This document shows positions 7,143 to 14,533 of a stretch of 22,920 bases of DNA, piece by piece. How positions within the stretch are numbered: position 1 is the first letter of the stretch; each line of letters opens with the position of its first letter. This DNA comes from an uncultured Veillonella sp. Lineage in GTDB: Bacteria > Bacillota > Negativicutes > Veillonellales > Veillonellaceae. A program made the translations under genes and the position numbers. The notes under the pieces were generated by a model. The model saw nothing but the letters and a program-made list of their open reading frames with translations, had not been told where the DNA came from and searched no databases. The stretch is taken from NCBI RefSeq assembly GCF_937981445.1, contig NZ_CALJON010000010.1:1-22920 (forward strand), in the 5' to 3' direction.

Positions 7143-8123
7143 CTATAAAATAGGATATACATAGTAGGCAAACATAATGGCCAATGGCAAGGTAATAGCT
7201 GATAAGACAGTGGTAGCCATTACAATTTGGGTAGCTAGTTCAGGATTATTTCTCATTTCAAAGGCAATGAGAGCTGTATTTACTGCTGAAGGTACACTGT
7301 AGGTAATAATAATGGCTTGAGCCGCTACAGGATGTACGGGGCCGTAACCAATAATAAAGAGGAACATGACGAAGGCACTGAGTAAAGGTCCGCCAATGAG
7401 ACGGAGTGTAGTGGCAACCATGACGTCTTTTTTGAAAAAATTGTAAGGTGTCCGGCTGATTTGAACGCCCAAGGTAATCATAGCCATACCAACGAAGGCA
7501 CTAGCAAAAATATTGACTGGCGACCAAAGTACAAAGGTTGTCAAATCATAGGGTATGAGGCGAAGTAGTAAAGCTAATGGAGCCACATAGAGCACTGGCA
7601 TATGAAAGACTAGTTGCAGGGCATCATGTCTTGTTAGGAGGCCACTGCCTGCTTGATAGAAGCCGAGCGTATTACAAAATATAGTCTGAATAATGAAGGT
7701 GCCAATTACGGCCACAATGCCGATATCGAGATAGGGCGTTTGACCATCTACTATATAGGGCATATTAGAAAATACGAAGGTTGCAATAGCAATACCGATA
7801 TTACCGCCATTGTTAAACATGGTGGCATTTTTAATAATTTGAGTTTTCCGTTGATCATAGCCCATGAATTTGGACGCGCCCCAAGCCATGATACCATTGG
7901 AACATAGGATAACAAAAGCAGCAATGGCAATCTCTATACTTTCGTGATTTAAATGGGCTGTATAGAGTGAACGAAATACATAGGCCGGTAATAAGATAAA
8001 GAAATTTAATTTACTTAAGGATCGTAAATCGAGATTAAATTTTTTGTCTAAGATAAAGCCAACCACAACTAGGGCCAGAATAGGTATAACACTGGTCCAA
8101 AAAATATGTAAAAATAAAGTCAA
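7143..8123 (-). CDS. AEC-family (auxin efflux carrier-like) transporter
   Basis: A 326-aa integral membrane protein with about ten hydrophobic segments and the two-half layout of the AEC family, which in bacteria includes malate and other organic-acid carriers. Typical features are the N-terminal IPILALVVVGFILDKKF, the NFFILLPAYVFRSL segment, MFNNGGNIGIAIATF with its helix-breaking Asn/Gly pair, and VPSAVNTALIAFEM in the second half. The start is TTG at 8123, preceded on the minus strand by AAGGGGG at a suitable distance; no in-frame ATG lies nearby. The substrate cannot be read from sequence. It is transcribed alone, away from modA. Confidence 0.87.
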   Translation of the reverse strand: MTLFLHIFWTSVIPILALVVVGFILDKKFNLDLRSLSKLNFFILLPAYVFRSLYTAHLNHESIEIAIAAFVILCSNGIMAWGASKFMGYDQRKTQIIKNATMFNNGGNIGIAIATFVFSNMPYIVDGQTPYLDIGIVAVIGTFIIQTIFCNTLGFYQAGSGLLTRHDALQLVFHMPVLYVAPLALLLRLIPYDLTTFVLWSPVNIFASAFVGMAMITLGVQISRTPYNFFKKDVMVATTLRLIGGPLLSAFVMFLFIIGYGPVHPVAAQAIIITYSVPSAVNTALIAFEMRNNPELATQIVMATTVLSAITLPLAIMFAYYVYPIL

Positions 8124-8530
8124 TGAAATAGCCCCCTTTGGCCAAGGTATAGATTTATAGTACTTACTCTTACCTAATTTTTGTTAATTCTACAAAAAAA
8201 TTGTGTTATATATATAACTATACCGAATTCTAGATGAGTTGACAATAAAATTTATATACGAAATTGAATCAAAAAAGTGCTCGCTTGATGCGGTTTACTA
8301 TCTATCGAAGGGTAAAAGAAGCGCTAGTTAGATTCGATTTAATAATCTTTAAAAGGAAGTCGCAAAAGAGTTGTTAATCAGATGTGATTTACTATCTATA
8401 AAATAGTGTTAAACGAAGTTTTAATCTGATGCAGAAACATAGGGAAGAAAAATAGGAAATTAGATTGTTTGACTTAACTTACAATTTATACGTTGATTCG
8501 TTATAATGAGTAGTAAGTGTTTATTATGAA
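8124..8530. other. Long non-coding region upstream of modA, 5' part
   Basis: No gene seen. It contains a perfect palindrome GTTATATATATAAC (8205-8218) close to the AEC gene start, and a 19-base near-direct repeat, GATGCGGTTTACTATCTAT (8287-8305) and GATGTGATTTACTATCTAT (8381-8399), 94 bases apart. A TATAAT at 8502-8507, with a weak TTACAA 17 bases upstream, may be the modABC promoter. Confidence 0.5.
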
Positions 8531-8566
8531 CTACGAGCTATGAGCTATGAGCTACGAGCTATAGAG
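8531..8566. repeat. 7-bp tandem repeat CTAYGAG
   Basis: CTACGAG, CTATGAG, CTATGAG and CTACGAG follow one another from 8531 to 8558, then a stretched CTATAGAG (8559-8566). It lies in the modA leader directly before the 26-bp repeat array. Confidence 0.8.
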
Positions 8567-8771
8567 TCCCTATTTGAATCGAACAGATGGGACAAATAGG
8601 TGACTTGAACTATGGGAAACATATATGAACTGAATGTATTGAAGGCATATAGGAACTGGGGCTGTTGAATGTATAGATGAGTTAGGACTATTTGAGAGCA
8701 TATAGAGATTGAGATTACTGAAAGCATATATGAGTGAGATATATTGGAGGCATATATGAATTGGAAAAATA
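8564..8771 (+). repeat. Degenerate 26-bp tandem repeat ending in the modA ribosome-binding site
   Basis: Eight units start at 8564, 8590, 8615, 8641, 8667, 8694, 8720 and 8746 (lengths 26, 25, 26, 26, 27, 26, 26). The core is a purine run followed by CATATATGA: GGAAACATATATGAACTG, GAAGGCATATAGGAACTG, GAGAGCATATAGAGATTG, GAAAGCATATATGAGTG, and last GGAGGCATATATGAATTG, which is the modA Shine-Dalgarno and start codon. The first two units are the most diverged. Confidence 0.8.
8730..8759 (+). CDS. Possible 9-residue upstream ORF coupled to modA
   Basis: Repeat unit 7 supplies a GAAAG site and an ATG at 8730. It reads MSEIYWRHI and stops at TGA 8757-8759, overlapping the modA start as ATGA. This could couple or tune modA translation, but it may equally be a by-product of the repeat, so confidence is low. 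Confidence 0.25.
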   Translation: MSEIYWRHI

Positions 8772-9571
8772 TATATAGATTAGTAGTTGTTCTGCTACTA
8801 GGCGTTATGTTCCTGGTATTAGGTGGTTGTAGCAGTTTTGATAGCTCTAATAGTGGCAGCAGTGCTTCTACTGGTGCTACAGAGCTAGGGAATCAAAAGA
8901 TAACCGTATCTGCGGCAGCTAGTTTGCAAGCAGCTCTGACTGAACTTAAGGCGAATTTTATTAAGGCCCATAATTTAAAAGAGGAACAGATTGCAATTAA
9001 TTTTGGCGGTTCTGGAACATTGCGTCAACAAATTGAACAAGGGGCTCCAGTGAGTCTGTTTATTTCAGCTGACGAAAAAAATATGAAGTTATTGGAAGAT
9101 AAAGGCTTAGTGACACAAGTACAGCCCTTCACGGCTAATTCATTGGTCCTAATAACGCAGCAAGGGCATGAAAAAATTACTATTGAGCAACTTCCACAGG
9201 TGCAGCGTTTGGCTTTAGGAACTATAGAAACAGTACCAGCTGGTCGATATGCACAAGAGACGCTAAGTCATTTAAATTTGTGGAATCAAGTGGAACCATG
9301 CATTGTTTATGGCAAGGATGTAAAATCTGTAGCCGCTTATGTTGCAGAAGGTTCTGCTGAAGCGGGATTTGTGTATAAAACAGATGCGCTTGATTTAAAG
9401 GATAAGGTGCAAATTGCCGATACGGCACCGGCACAAAGTCATACGCCTATTATATATCCCCTTGCTGTTGTGCCTAAATATGACAATTCATTGACACAAT
9501 CTTTTTATACATATTTAACAAGTAATGAGGCACAGCAAGTATTGCAAAAATATGGTTTCACGACGCCTTAA
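8756..9571 (+). CDS. modA: ModA, molybdate-binding lipoprotein of an ABC importer
   Basis: Periplasmic/cell-surface substrate-binding protein that captures molybdate (and usually tungstate) for ModBC. The 271-aa product has a lipoprotein signal with lipobox LGGC (Cys25), a Ser/Gly-rich linker, then the ModA fold: ITVSAAASLQAALTEL, FGGSGTLRQQIEQGAPVSLFISADEKNM, VPAGRYAQETL, and GSAEAGFVYKTDAL near the end. The ATG at 8756 is used because GGAGG (8746-8750) is 5 bases upstream; a longer TTG reading at 8744 would place that site inside the gene. modB follows after about 50 bases. The leader carries the 26-bp repeat array. Confidence 0.94.
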   Translation: MNWKNIYRLVVVLLLGVMFLVLGGCSSFDSSNSGSSASTGATELGNQKITVSAAASLQAALTELKANFIKAHNLKEEQIAINFGGSGTLRQQIEQGAPVSLFISADEKNMKLLEDKGLVTQVQPFTANSLVLITQQGHEKITIEQLPQVQRLALGTIETVPAGRYAQETLSHLNLWNQVEPCIVYGKDVKSVAAYVAEGSAEAGFVYKTDALDLKDKVQIADTAPAQSHTPIIYPLAVVPKYDNSLTQSFYTYLTSNEAQQVLQKYGFTTP

Positions 9572-9622
9572 TAGTTTTATAACTTAGAGGTAGAATAGAG
9601 TTTGAGTAGGAGGTTTTTATAC

Positions 9623-10288
9623 ATGAGTCCTTTGTGGCTATCTCTTGAGGTAGCAAGTATTGCTTTAATCGGCATAGTAGGCGTTGGCTTATGGCTATGT
9701 TACATGCTAAAGCGCTATTCGTTTCCCGGTAAGGCGTTAATTGACTCTATTGTAACATTACCATTAGTACTGCCACCGGTGGTGGTAGGTTTTGCGTTGC
9801 TCGTTATGTTTTCTCCAGGCTATACCTTAGGTGCTTGGCTTGAAGCTCATGGATTAGGCATTGTATTTTCTAAAGGTGGCGCTATTTTAGCAGCGGCCAT
9901 TATTGGATTTCCCCTTTTTTATCAAACTGTGCGAGCCGCATTGGGATCGGTTGATTCCACTATGGAAGATGTAGCCCGTACCCTTGGAGCGTCTGAACTT
10001 CGTATATTTTTTACCATATCCATGCCCTTGGCTTGGAAAGGCATTGTAACGGGGGCTATTTTAGCTTTTTGTCGTGCGCTAGGGGAATTTGGTGCGACTA
10101 TATTGATTGCAGGTAATATTCCAGGACTCACACGCACCATGCCGTTAGCCATATATTCATTAGTAGAATTTGGTGATTATGAAGGGGCCTTTGAATTAGT
10201 TGGATATATTTGCATTTTAACCTTGGGGCTCCTGTGGTTTGTGCATTTTATTACAAAAGGAAGCTTATTTAATAGTGCAGGTCGCTGA
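9623..10288 (+). CDS. modB: ModB, molybdate ABC transporter permease
   Basis: Membrane permease that carries molybdate across the cytoplasmic membrane, powered by ModC. The 221-aa protein has about five membrane helices and the binding-protein-dependent permease signature (EAA loop) DVARTLGASELRIFFTISMP; it also shows the ModB hallmark LPLVLPPVVVGFALL and the C-terminal ALGEFGATILIAGNIPG. The ATG at 9623 has AGGAGG at 9608-9613 nine bases upstream; the upstream TTG at 9602 lacks one. It lies between modA and modC in one operon. Confidence 0.95.
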   Translation: MSPLWLSLEVASIALIGIVGVGLWLCYMLKRYSFPGKALIDSIVTLPLVLPPVVVGFALLVMFSPGYTLGAWLEAHGLGIVFSKGGAILAAAIIGFPLFYQTVRAALGSVDSTMEDVARTLGASELRIFFTISMPLAWKGIVTGAILAFCRALGEFGATILIAGNIPGLTRTMPLAIYSLVEFGDYEGAFELVGYICILTLGLLWFVHFITKGSLFNSAGR

Positions 10289-10301
10289 TAGGAGATGAGG
10301 C

Positions 10302-10940
10302 ATGTTAGATTTTGATATTACAGTAGCGCGTTCTACTTTGATAGTAAAAGCCAGTGGGCGATTAACAAAAGGTATTACGGCTCTTACGGGTCCGTCTGGT
10401 AGTGGCAAATCTACTATTATTAAAAGCTTGGCTGGTTTGATTAGGCCCCAAGCTGGTCATGTAGTATTTGATGATATGCTTTGGTTTGATGGGGATAAAC
10501 ATATATTTATAGAGCCTCAAAAACGTTTAGTTGGCTATGTGCCACAGGGAAATATTGTATTTCCCCACATGAGTGTACAGCGCAATATTATGTACAGTAA
10601 ACGCGGTGATGAAGCCTTACTGGAACGGATTTTGACACGATTACAATTGGTGCCATATAAAGAGACTAAAGCGGGGCAACTCTCCGGAGGTGAACAGCAG
10701 CGTGTAGCCTTAGGTCGTGCCTTATATGCAAAACCTGGTATTTTATTGCTTGACGAGCCCTTGTCATCATTAGATTGGGATTTGCGAAAACAAGTGCGCA
10801 ACGATTTAGTTGATATTATAAAAGAATGGCGCATTCCTTGTTTATGGGTAACACATGATCAAGACGAGGCTGAGGCAGTGGGGGACGCTTGGTGGCGTTG
10901 TACGGAAGGTCGATTGGTAACTCATGAAGGGACGATTTAG
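10302..10940 (+). CDS. modC: ModC, molybdate ABC transporter ATPase (short form)
   Basis: ATP-binding subunit of the molybdate importer. Motifs are complete: Walker A GPSGSGKST at residues 30-38, Q-loop VPQGN at 80-84, signature LSGGEQQ at 127-133, Walker B ILLLDEP at 147-153, and the H-loop His185 in THDQDEAEA. At 212 aa it is much shorter than the usual ModC of about 350 aa and ends right after the ATPase domain, so the C-terminal molybdate-binding TOBE/Mop domain is absent. It starts 13 bases after modB and is followed by a strong terminator, so it closes the operon. Confidence 0.93.
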   Translation: MLDFDITVARSTLIVKASGRLTKGITALTGPSGSGKSTIIKSLAGLIRPQAGHVVFDDMLWFDGDKHIFIEPQKRLVGYVPQGNIVFPHMSVQRNIMYSKRGDEALLERILTRLQLVPYKETKAGQLSGGEQQRVALGRALYAKPGILLLDEPLSSLDWDLRKQVRNDLVDIIKEWRIPCLWVTHDQDEAEAVGDAWWRCTEGRLVTHEGTI

Positions 10941-10976
10941 AGTATTAGAATGGTGTCACCCAATTTACGAATACAT

Positions 10977-11011
10977 AAAAAGCCCAGTGGACGAATCCAC
11001 TGGGCTTTTTT
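10977..11011 (+). terminator. Rho-independent terminator of modABC
   Basis: AGCCCAGTGGA (10981-10991) pairs with TCCACTGGGCT (10996-11006) around CGAA, flanked by an A-run and a T-run. Confidence 0.95.
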
Positions 11012-11024
11012 GTACTTCTCTTTG

Positions 11025-11290
11025 GAAACCACTTGGTTTCTAATATAGCACGCCACTTGGCGAAAGTACCTTTGCACTATGCAATATTTAAAATAACACT
11101 TGTTTCATTGATTCAGGGACTAAACTTATAGTCTGATTTTCTAGTACTACATATAATTACTTATGAAATTAGGCATCTCTTGATGCGATTGATTTACACT
11201 TGTAATATTTTATCTCCACTTGGATAGAGTTAATATGCACTTGCTAGAAGAAATGAGCATGTATGCTTGGTATTTTGCCTTACTTTAGGC
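11025..11290. repeat. Cluster of small inverted repeats centred on ACTT
   Basis: Non-coding gap between modC and rubrerythrin (convergent). Short palindromes share an ACTT centre with unrelated arms: GAAACC-ACTT-GGTTTC (11025-11040), CGCC-ACTT-GGCG (11051-11062), AAC-ACTT-GTT (11095-11104), TTAC-ACTT-GTAA (11194-11205), TCC-ACTT-GGA (11215-11224) and GC-ACTT-GC (11237-11244). GACTA-AACTTA-TAGTC (11118-11133) and GCCT-TACTTT-AGGC (11277-11290) have the same centre in a longer loop. Confidence 0.6.
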
Positions 11291-11296
11291 TATTAA

Positions 11297-11845
11297 TTAT
11301 AAGTTAGTTTCTTGGAATTGGGAGAAGAATGCTTGTGGGTGAGCACATACTGGGCAAACTTGAGGAGCATCAGTACCTACATGAATGTAACCGCAGTTTG
11401 CACAAATCCAAGCAACTGGTTTTTCGCGTTTGAATACGCGACCTTCAGTTACGAAGTTTACAAGATCTAAATAGCGTTCTTCGTGACGAGCTTCGATTTT
11501 ACCTACTTGTTCGAATAAGTAAGCAATTTTAGTGAAGCCTTCTTCTTTTGCAACTTTAGCAAATTCAGGATACATTTCAGTATGTTCGTAGTTTTCGCCA
11601 GCTGCAGCATCTTTAAGGTTTACAACTACGTCGGCATTTACATCGCCACCATGTAATAATTTGAACCAAACTTTAGCATGCGCGCTTTCGTTGATTGCTG
11701 TTTCTTCGAAGTAATCAGCAATTTTGTTCAAACCAGCTTTACGAGCAGCTGCTGCATAGTAAGTATATTTGCGGTTAGCTTGAGATTCGCCAGCAAATGC
11801 AGCTTGTAAATTTTGTTCTGTTTTTGATCCTTTTAATTCTGACAT
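11297..11845 (-). CDS. rbr: Rubrerythrin
   Basis: Non-haem diiron protein that reduces hydrogen peroxide and protects anaerobes from oxidative stress in the cytoplasm. The 182-aa product has an N-terminal ferritin-like four-helix domain with the expected glutamates (AGESQANRKY, FEETAINESAHAK, EQVGKIEARHEERY) and a C-terminal rubredoxin domain with C148, C151, C164 and C167 (CANCGY and CPVC). Length is usual. The start at 11845 begins MSELKGSKTEQN and has AAGGAG upstream on the minus strand; a 21-residue N-terminal extension from 11908 has no family match. It is monocistronic. Confidence 0.96.
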   Translation of the reverse strand: MSELKGSKTEQNLQAAFAGESQANRKYTYYAAAARKAGLNKIADYFEETAINESAHAKVWFKLLHGGDVNADVVVNLKDAAAGENYEHTEMYPEFAKVAKEEGFTKIAYLFEQVGKIEARHEERYLDLVNFVTEGRVFKREKPVAWICANCGYIHVGTDAPQVCPVCAHPQAFFSQFQETNL

Positions 11846-11994
11846 AGAAATCGCACTCCTTTTCTTTGGCCCACTAGGGCGTTTGCAATTTGATGAACTT
11901 ACATTCAAATTGTAGATATAAACTTTTAAATAGCTTAAAAATAAACTTGTTTAGTAACAACAATTCAAACTAATGAATAATCATTGTTGATTAC

Positions 11995-12023
11995 ATTATA
12001 AGACATGAAATTGAGAAAATCAA
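11995..12023 (-). promoter_or_regulatory. Likely promoter of rubrerythrin
   Basis: On the minus strand, TTGATT (complement of 12018-12023) and a perfect TATAAT (complement of 11995-12000) are 17 bases apart. AATGA-ATAA-TCATT (11972-11985) sits just downstream, near the expected start of transcription. Confidence 0.6.
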
Positions 12024-12059
12024 GGGTGAAAAGTAAAAAAAAGATAAAAACTTTCTAGT

Positions 12060-12161
12060 TGATAATGTTTATCAATGCCTTGTTTTATCGTACTTTTTTG
12101 ATTATTGGCGGTTTTTCTGGCTGCTTAGAGATAGGAAACGCCTAAATGATAATGGTTGTCA
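12060..12161. promoter_or_regulatory. Two Fur/PerR-type boxes
   Basis: TGATAATGTTTATCA (12060-12074) matches the 7-1-7 inverted repeat TGATAATnATTATCA at 13 of 14 defined positions; TGATAATGGTTGTCA (12147-12161) matches at 12 of 14. Both lie in the 469-base region between divergent rubrerythrin and DUF951-selD. The assignment to a Fur-family metal or peroxide regulator rests on the motif only. Confidence 0.5.
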
Positions 12162-12269
12162 AATTTGTAGATTTACAATGAGAATGAACTGATAGTTCTG
12201 CCTATAAGATTTACATGTAAATCATCACAAAGTGTGTAAAATAAAGCCATAAAAGACGTATTTTAATGG

Positions 12270-12275
12270 TATAAT
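12270..12275 (+). promoter_or_regulatory. -10 element of the DUF951-selD operon
   Basis: A perfect TATAAT preceded by TGG lies 40 bases upstream of the start codon. No good -35 is seen at the usual distance, so the promoter may depend on an activator or on the extended -10. Confidence 0.5.
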
Positions 12276-12314
12276 AAAAATAAAAAAATATATTATATTG
12301 GAGAGGAGCGCTAT

Positions 12315-12527
12315 ATGGCCTTTGTAAGATATTATGTAGGGGATGTGGTAAAAATGAAAAAAGCCCATCCTTGTGGCAGTGATGAATGGGAAGTACGCCG
12401 TATTGGCGTTGATTTTAGTATTGTGTGTAAAGGTTGTGGTCATCAAGTCATGATTGCACGGCCAAAGTTTGAAAAGGCTGTTAAGAAGATTGTGTCACGC
12501 TTGCCAGAAAATGAAGGTAAGGCATAA
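12315..12527 (+). CDS. DUF951 family protein
   Basis: A 70-aa protein of the small DUF951 family, widespread in Bacillota and of unknown function. Family hallmarks are YYVGDVVKMKKAHPCGSDEWEV, where Cys is followed by Gly-Ser, and IVCKGCGHQVMI with a CxxC that could bind metal; a basic C-terminus follows. The start ATG 12315 has AGGAG (12304-12308) six bases upstream. In other genomes this gene often sits near housekeeping genes. Here it heads an apparent operon with selD, whose start is 25 bases after its stop. Confidence 0.88.
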   Translation: MAFVRYYVGDVVKMKKAHPCGSDEWEVRRIGVDFSIVCKGCGHQVMIARPKFEKAVKKIVSRLPENEGKA

Positions 12528-12552
12528 ATTGAAAGAGAACAGTGAAAGCGAG

Positions 12553-13638
12553 ATGACTAAGAGCGTCTCCAGAGATAATAAAGAGGCCATACGATTGACC
12601 CAATATGCAGCTAAAGGGGGCTGTGCTTGTAAGATTGGTCCACATTTGCTTGAAGCGGTTTTGCGTGGCGTGGATTTTCCTACTAATGAACGCGTTCTAG
12701 TGGATATGAAGGGCGCTGAAGATGCTGGTGTTTATCAGCTTACTGATGACCTTGGATTAGTGCAGACTACTGACTTTTTTATGCCCGTTGTAGATGATCC
12801 ATTTTTATTTGGTAAAATTGCAGCGGTGAATAGTTTAAGTGATGTATATGCTATGGGTGGTACACCTATTACAGCTATGAACTTAGTGGCTTTCCCGATT
12901 CCCTTAGTGGAACGGGGTGCTTTGGCTGACGTGATTAAAGGGGCCAATGAAGCCCTTAGGGAGGCCGGAGTGGCCGTAGTAGGTGGTCATAGTATAGAGA
13001 ATGAAGTTCCTATTTTTGGACTTGCTGTTACAGGTACGGTACCGATACAGTCTATTTGGAAAAATCATGGTGCTAAGCCCGGGGATGCTCTTATTTTGAC
13101 GAAGCCTTTAGGCACGGGGATTATGACAACGGCGTTGAAAGGGCAGTTATTTCCAAATGGTGTAAAAGAAGCGGAATTAAGTATGTGCACGTTAAATAAG
13201 GTAGCAGCTCAGGTGGCAAGCTCTTTTACCATCCATTGTTGTACAGATATAACGGGCTTTAGTCTTATGGGACATGGTCTAGAAATGGCAAAAGGCAGTA
13301 ACTGTTCAGTAACATTTTATATGGAAGATGTGCCAATTTTTAGTGATGTAAAAGAAGCCGCTCAAATGGGACTCGTTCCAGCGGCAACATATGGTAATAA
13401 AAAGGCGATTTCGAGTGTCGTTATAGATGAAAGCCTCGAGGAGGTATGGTCAGACATTTGTTTTGACCCACAAACATCAGGGGGACTGCTTTTTGCGGTG
13501 TCTCAAGATGAAGCATCGGCTTTAGTGAAAGCCCTACAAGAGGCAGGTGTTATAAAAGCGGCTATTATTGGGCATGTAAGAGAGAAAGGAGATGCCTTTG
13601 TATATGTCAACAAAAAGAGAGAATGCTGTAGAGAATAG
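12553..13638 (+). CDS. selD: SelD, selenide water dikinase (selenophosphate synthase)
   Basis: Makes monoselenophosphate from selenide and ATP, the selenium donor for selenocysteine, selenouridine-tRNA and selenium cofactors. The 361-aa protein has the Gly-rich active-site segment GGCACKIGP, with C24 and K27 matching the catalytic Cys and Lys of E. coli SelD; it carries Cys, not selenocysteine. Further hallmarks are TTDFFMPVVDDPFLFGKIAAVNSLSDVYAMGG, GGHSIENEVPIFGLAVTG and DPQTSGGLLFAV. ATG 12553 is chosen because it begins close to the family N-terminus; no strong ribosome site precedes it, so coupling to DUF951 is possible. Longer starts overlap DUF951. Confidence 0.95.
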   Translation: MTKSVSRDNKEAIRLTQYAAKGGCACKIGPHLLEAVLRGVDFPTNERVLVDMKGAEDAGVYQLTDDLGLVQTTDFFMPVVDDPFLFGKIAAVNSLSDVYAMGGTPITAMNLVAFPIPLVERGALADVIKGANEALREAGVAVVGGHSIENEVPIFGLAVTGTVPIQSIWKNHGAKPGDALILTKPLGTGIMTTALKGQLFPNGVKEAELSMCTLNKVAAQVASSFTIHCCTDITGFSLMGHGLEMAKGSNCSVTFYMEDVPIFSDVKEAAQMGLVPAATYGNKKAISSVVIDESLEEVWSDICFDPQTSGGLLFAVSQDEASALVKALQEAGVIKAAIIGHVREKGDAFVYVNKKRECCRE

Positions 13639-14506
13639 AACTCATGTGTATGAACGTCTCTTTGATGGTACTGTATTAGTGGATGTGCGTGGTAGTCTAT
13701 GTCCGATTCCCGTTATTGAAGCTAAAGCGGCCATGGATGCGTATCCACAGGCCCAGCTTACTACTATTGTGGATAATGAAGTGAGCCGTGATAATGTAGT
13801 GAAATTCGGACAGTCTCGACAACGGGATGTGGCGGTAAAAGAAGATGGTTCTGATTTTTATATTACCTTTAAGGGTGTACAAGTAGAGGATGATGGAGCC
13901 TCACCTTTTGGGTCAGCTGCTGCAGCAACCCATATGCCAGGCCTTATGCCTAAAGAAAGTATTGCTATAGGCTCTGGCCGACTTATAAAAAAGGGTGTTG
14001 ATATGAGTTTATCAGGTGCTGATACGGGTTTAATCGATGATCCTACAACGAGCGCTGTTTCAGGTCCTGTGGAAAGCACTAAAGGGCGTCTTTTTGTGAG
14101 TCCTAATGTAAGTACATCTTGTGGCATCGTGAGTCATGTTCAAGCTGAGGGGGCTACAGGTGTGAATTCCTACAGTGGGAAGACTTTGCTAGTGACTAAG
14201 AACTATTTAGGTGAAGGTAGTGAAGAGCTAGGGCAAACCTTGATGAAGACGTTTTGGTATTGTGTATCTGAAGCAGATGTAAAACCTAAAGCTATTTTCT
14301 TTATTAATAGTGGCGTAAAAATGGTAGCACAGGAATCACCTCATTTGGAAAATCTTCAAGCCTTGGCTGAAGCCGGCGTAGAAATTGCCGCTTGCGGTAT
14401 TTGCCTAGAGTATTATGGACTTAAAGATAAAGTAGCCGTAGGCAGTATTACTAATCTATATGCTATAACAGATGCTATGATGATGGAACCGATGGTTACT
14501 TTATAA
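13604..14506 (+). CDS. yedF: YedF, selenium-metabolism sulfurtransferase-like protein
   Basis: Two-domain protein found beside selD in many anaerobes and thought to handle selenium or sulfur for SelD; the chemistry is not established. The 300-aa product has a TusA/SirA-like N-terminal domain with CPIP at 33-36 (DVRGSLCPIPVIEAK) and a DsrE-like C-terminal domain (AIFFINSGVKMV, ACGICLEYYGLKDKVAVG) with paired cysteines. It overlaps selD by 35 bases. AAAGGAG at 13585-13591 sits 12 bases before ATG 13604 and directly touches another in-frame ATG at 13592, so the later start is more likely. It is clearly part of the selenium operon. Confidence 0.92.
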   Translation: MSTKRENAVENRTHVYERLFDGTVLVDVRGSLCPIPVIEAKAAMDAYPQAQLTTIVDNEVSRDNVVKFGQSRQRDVAVKEDGSDFYITFKGVQVEDDGASPFGSAAAATHMPGLMPKESIAIGSGRLIKKGVDMSLSGADTGLIDDPTTSAVSGPVESTKGRLFVSPNVSTSCGIVSHVQAEGATGVNSYSGKTLLVTKNYLGEGSEELGQTLMKTFWYCVSEADVKPKAIFFINSGVKMVAQESPHLENLQALAEAGVEIAACGICLEYYGLKDKVAVGSITNLYAITDAMMMEPMVTL

Positions 14507-14533
14507 GAGCCTAGGGAATTTGGATAAGATATC

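Noticed and set aside
8545..8727. Minus-strand 60-aa ORF in the modA leader
   Set aside because: It runs across the 26-bp repeats, has no ribosome site and no recognisable content; it is a by-product of the repeat.
8510..8755. Molybdenum cofactor riboswitch before modA
   Set aside because: The stretch is a degenerate AT-rich tandem repeat with no conserved multi-stem architecture.
12553..13638. Selenocysteine-containing SelD
   Set aside because: The active-site position reads Cys (GGCACK) and there is no in-frame TGA in the gene.
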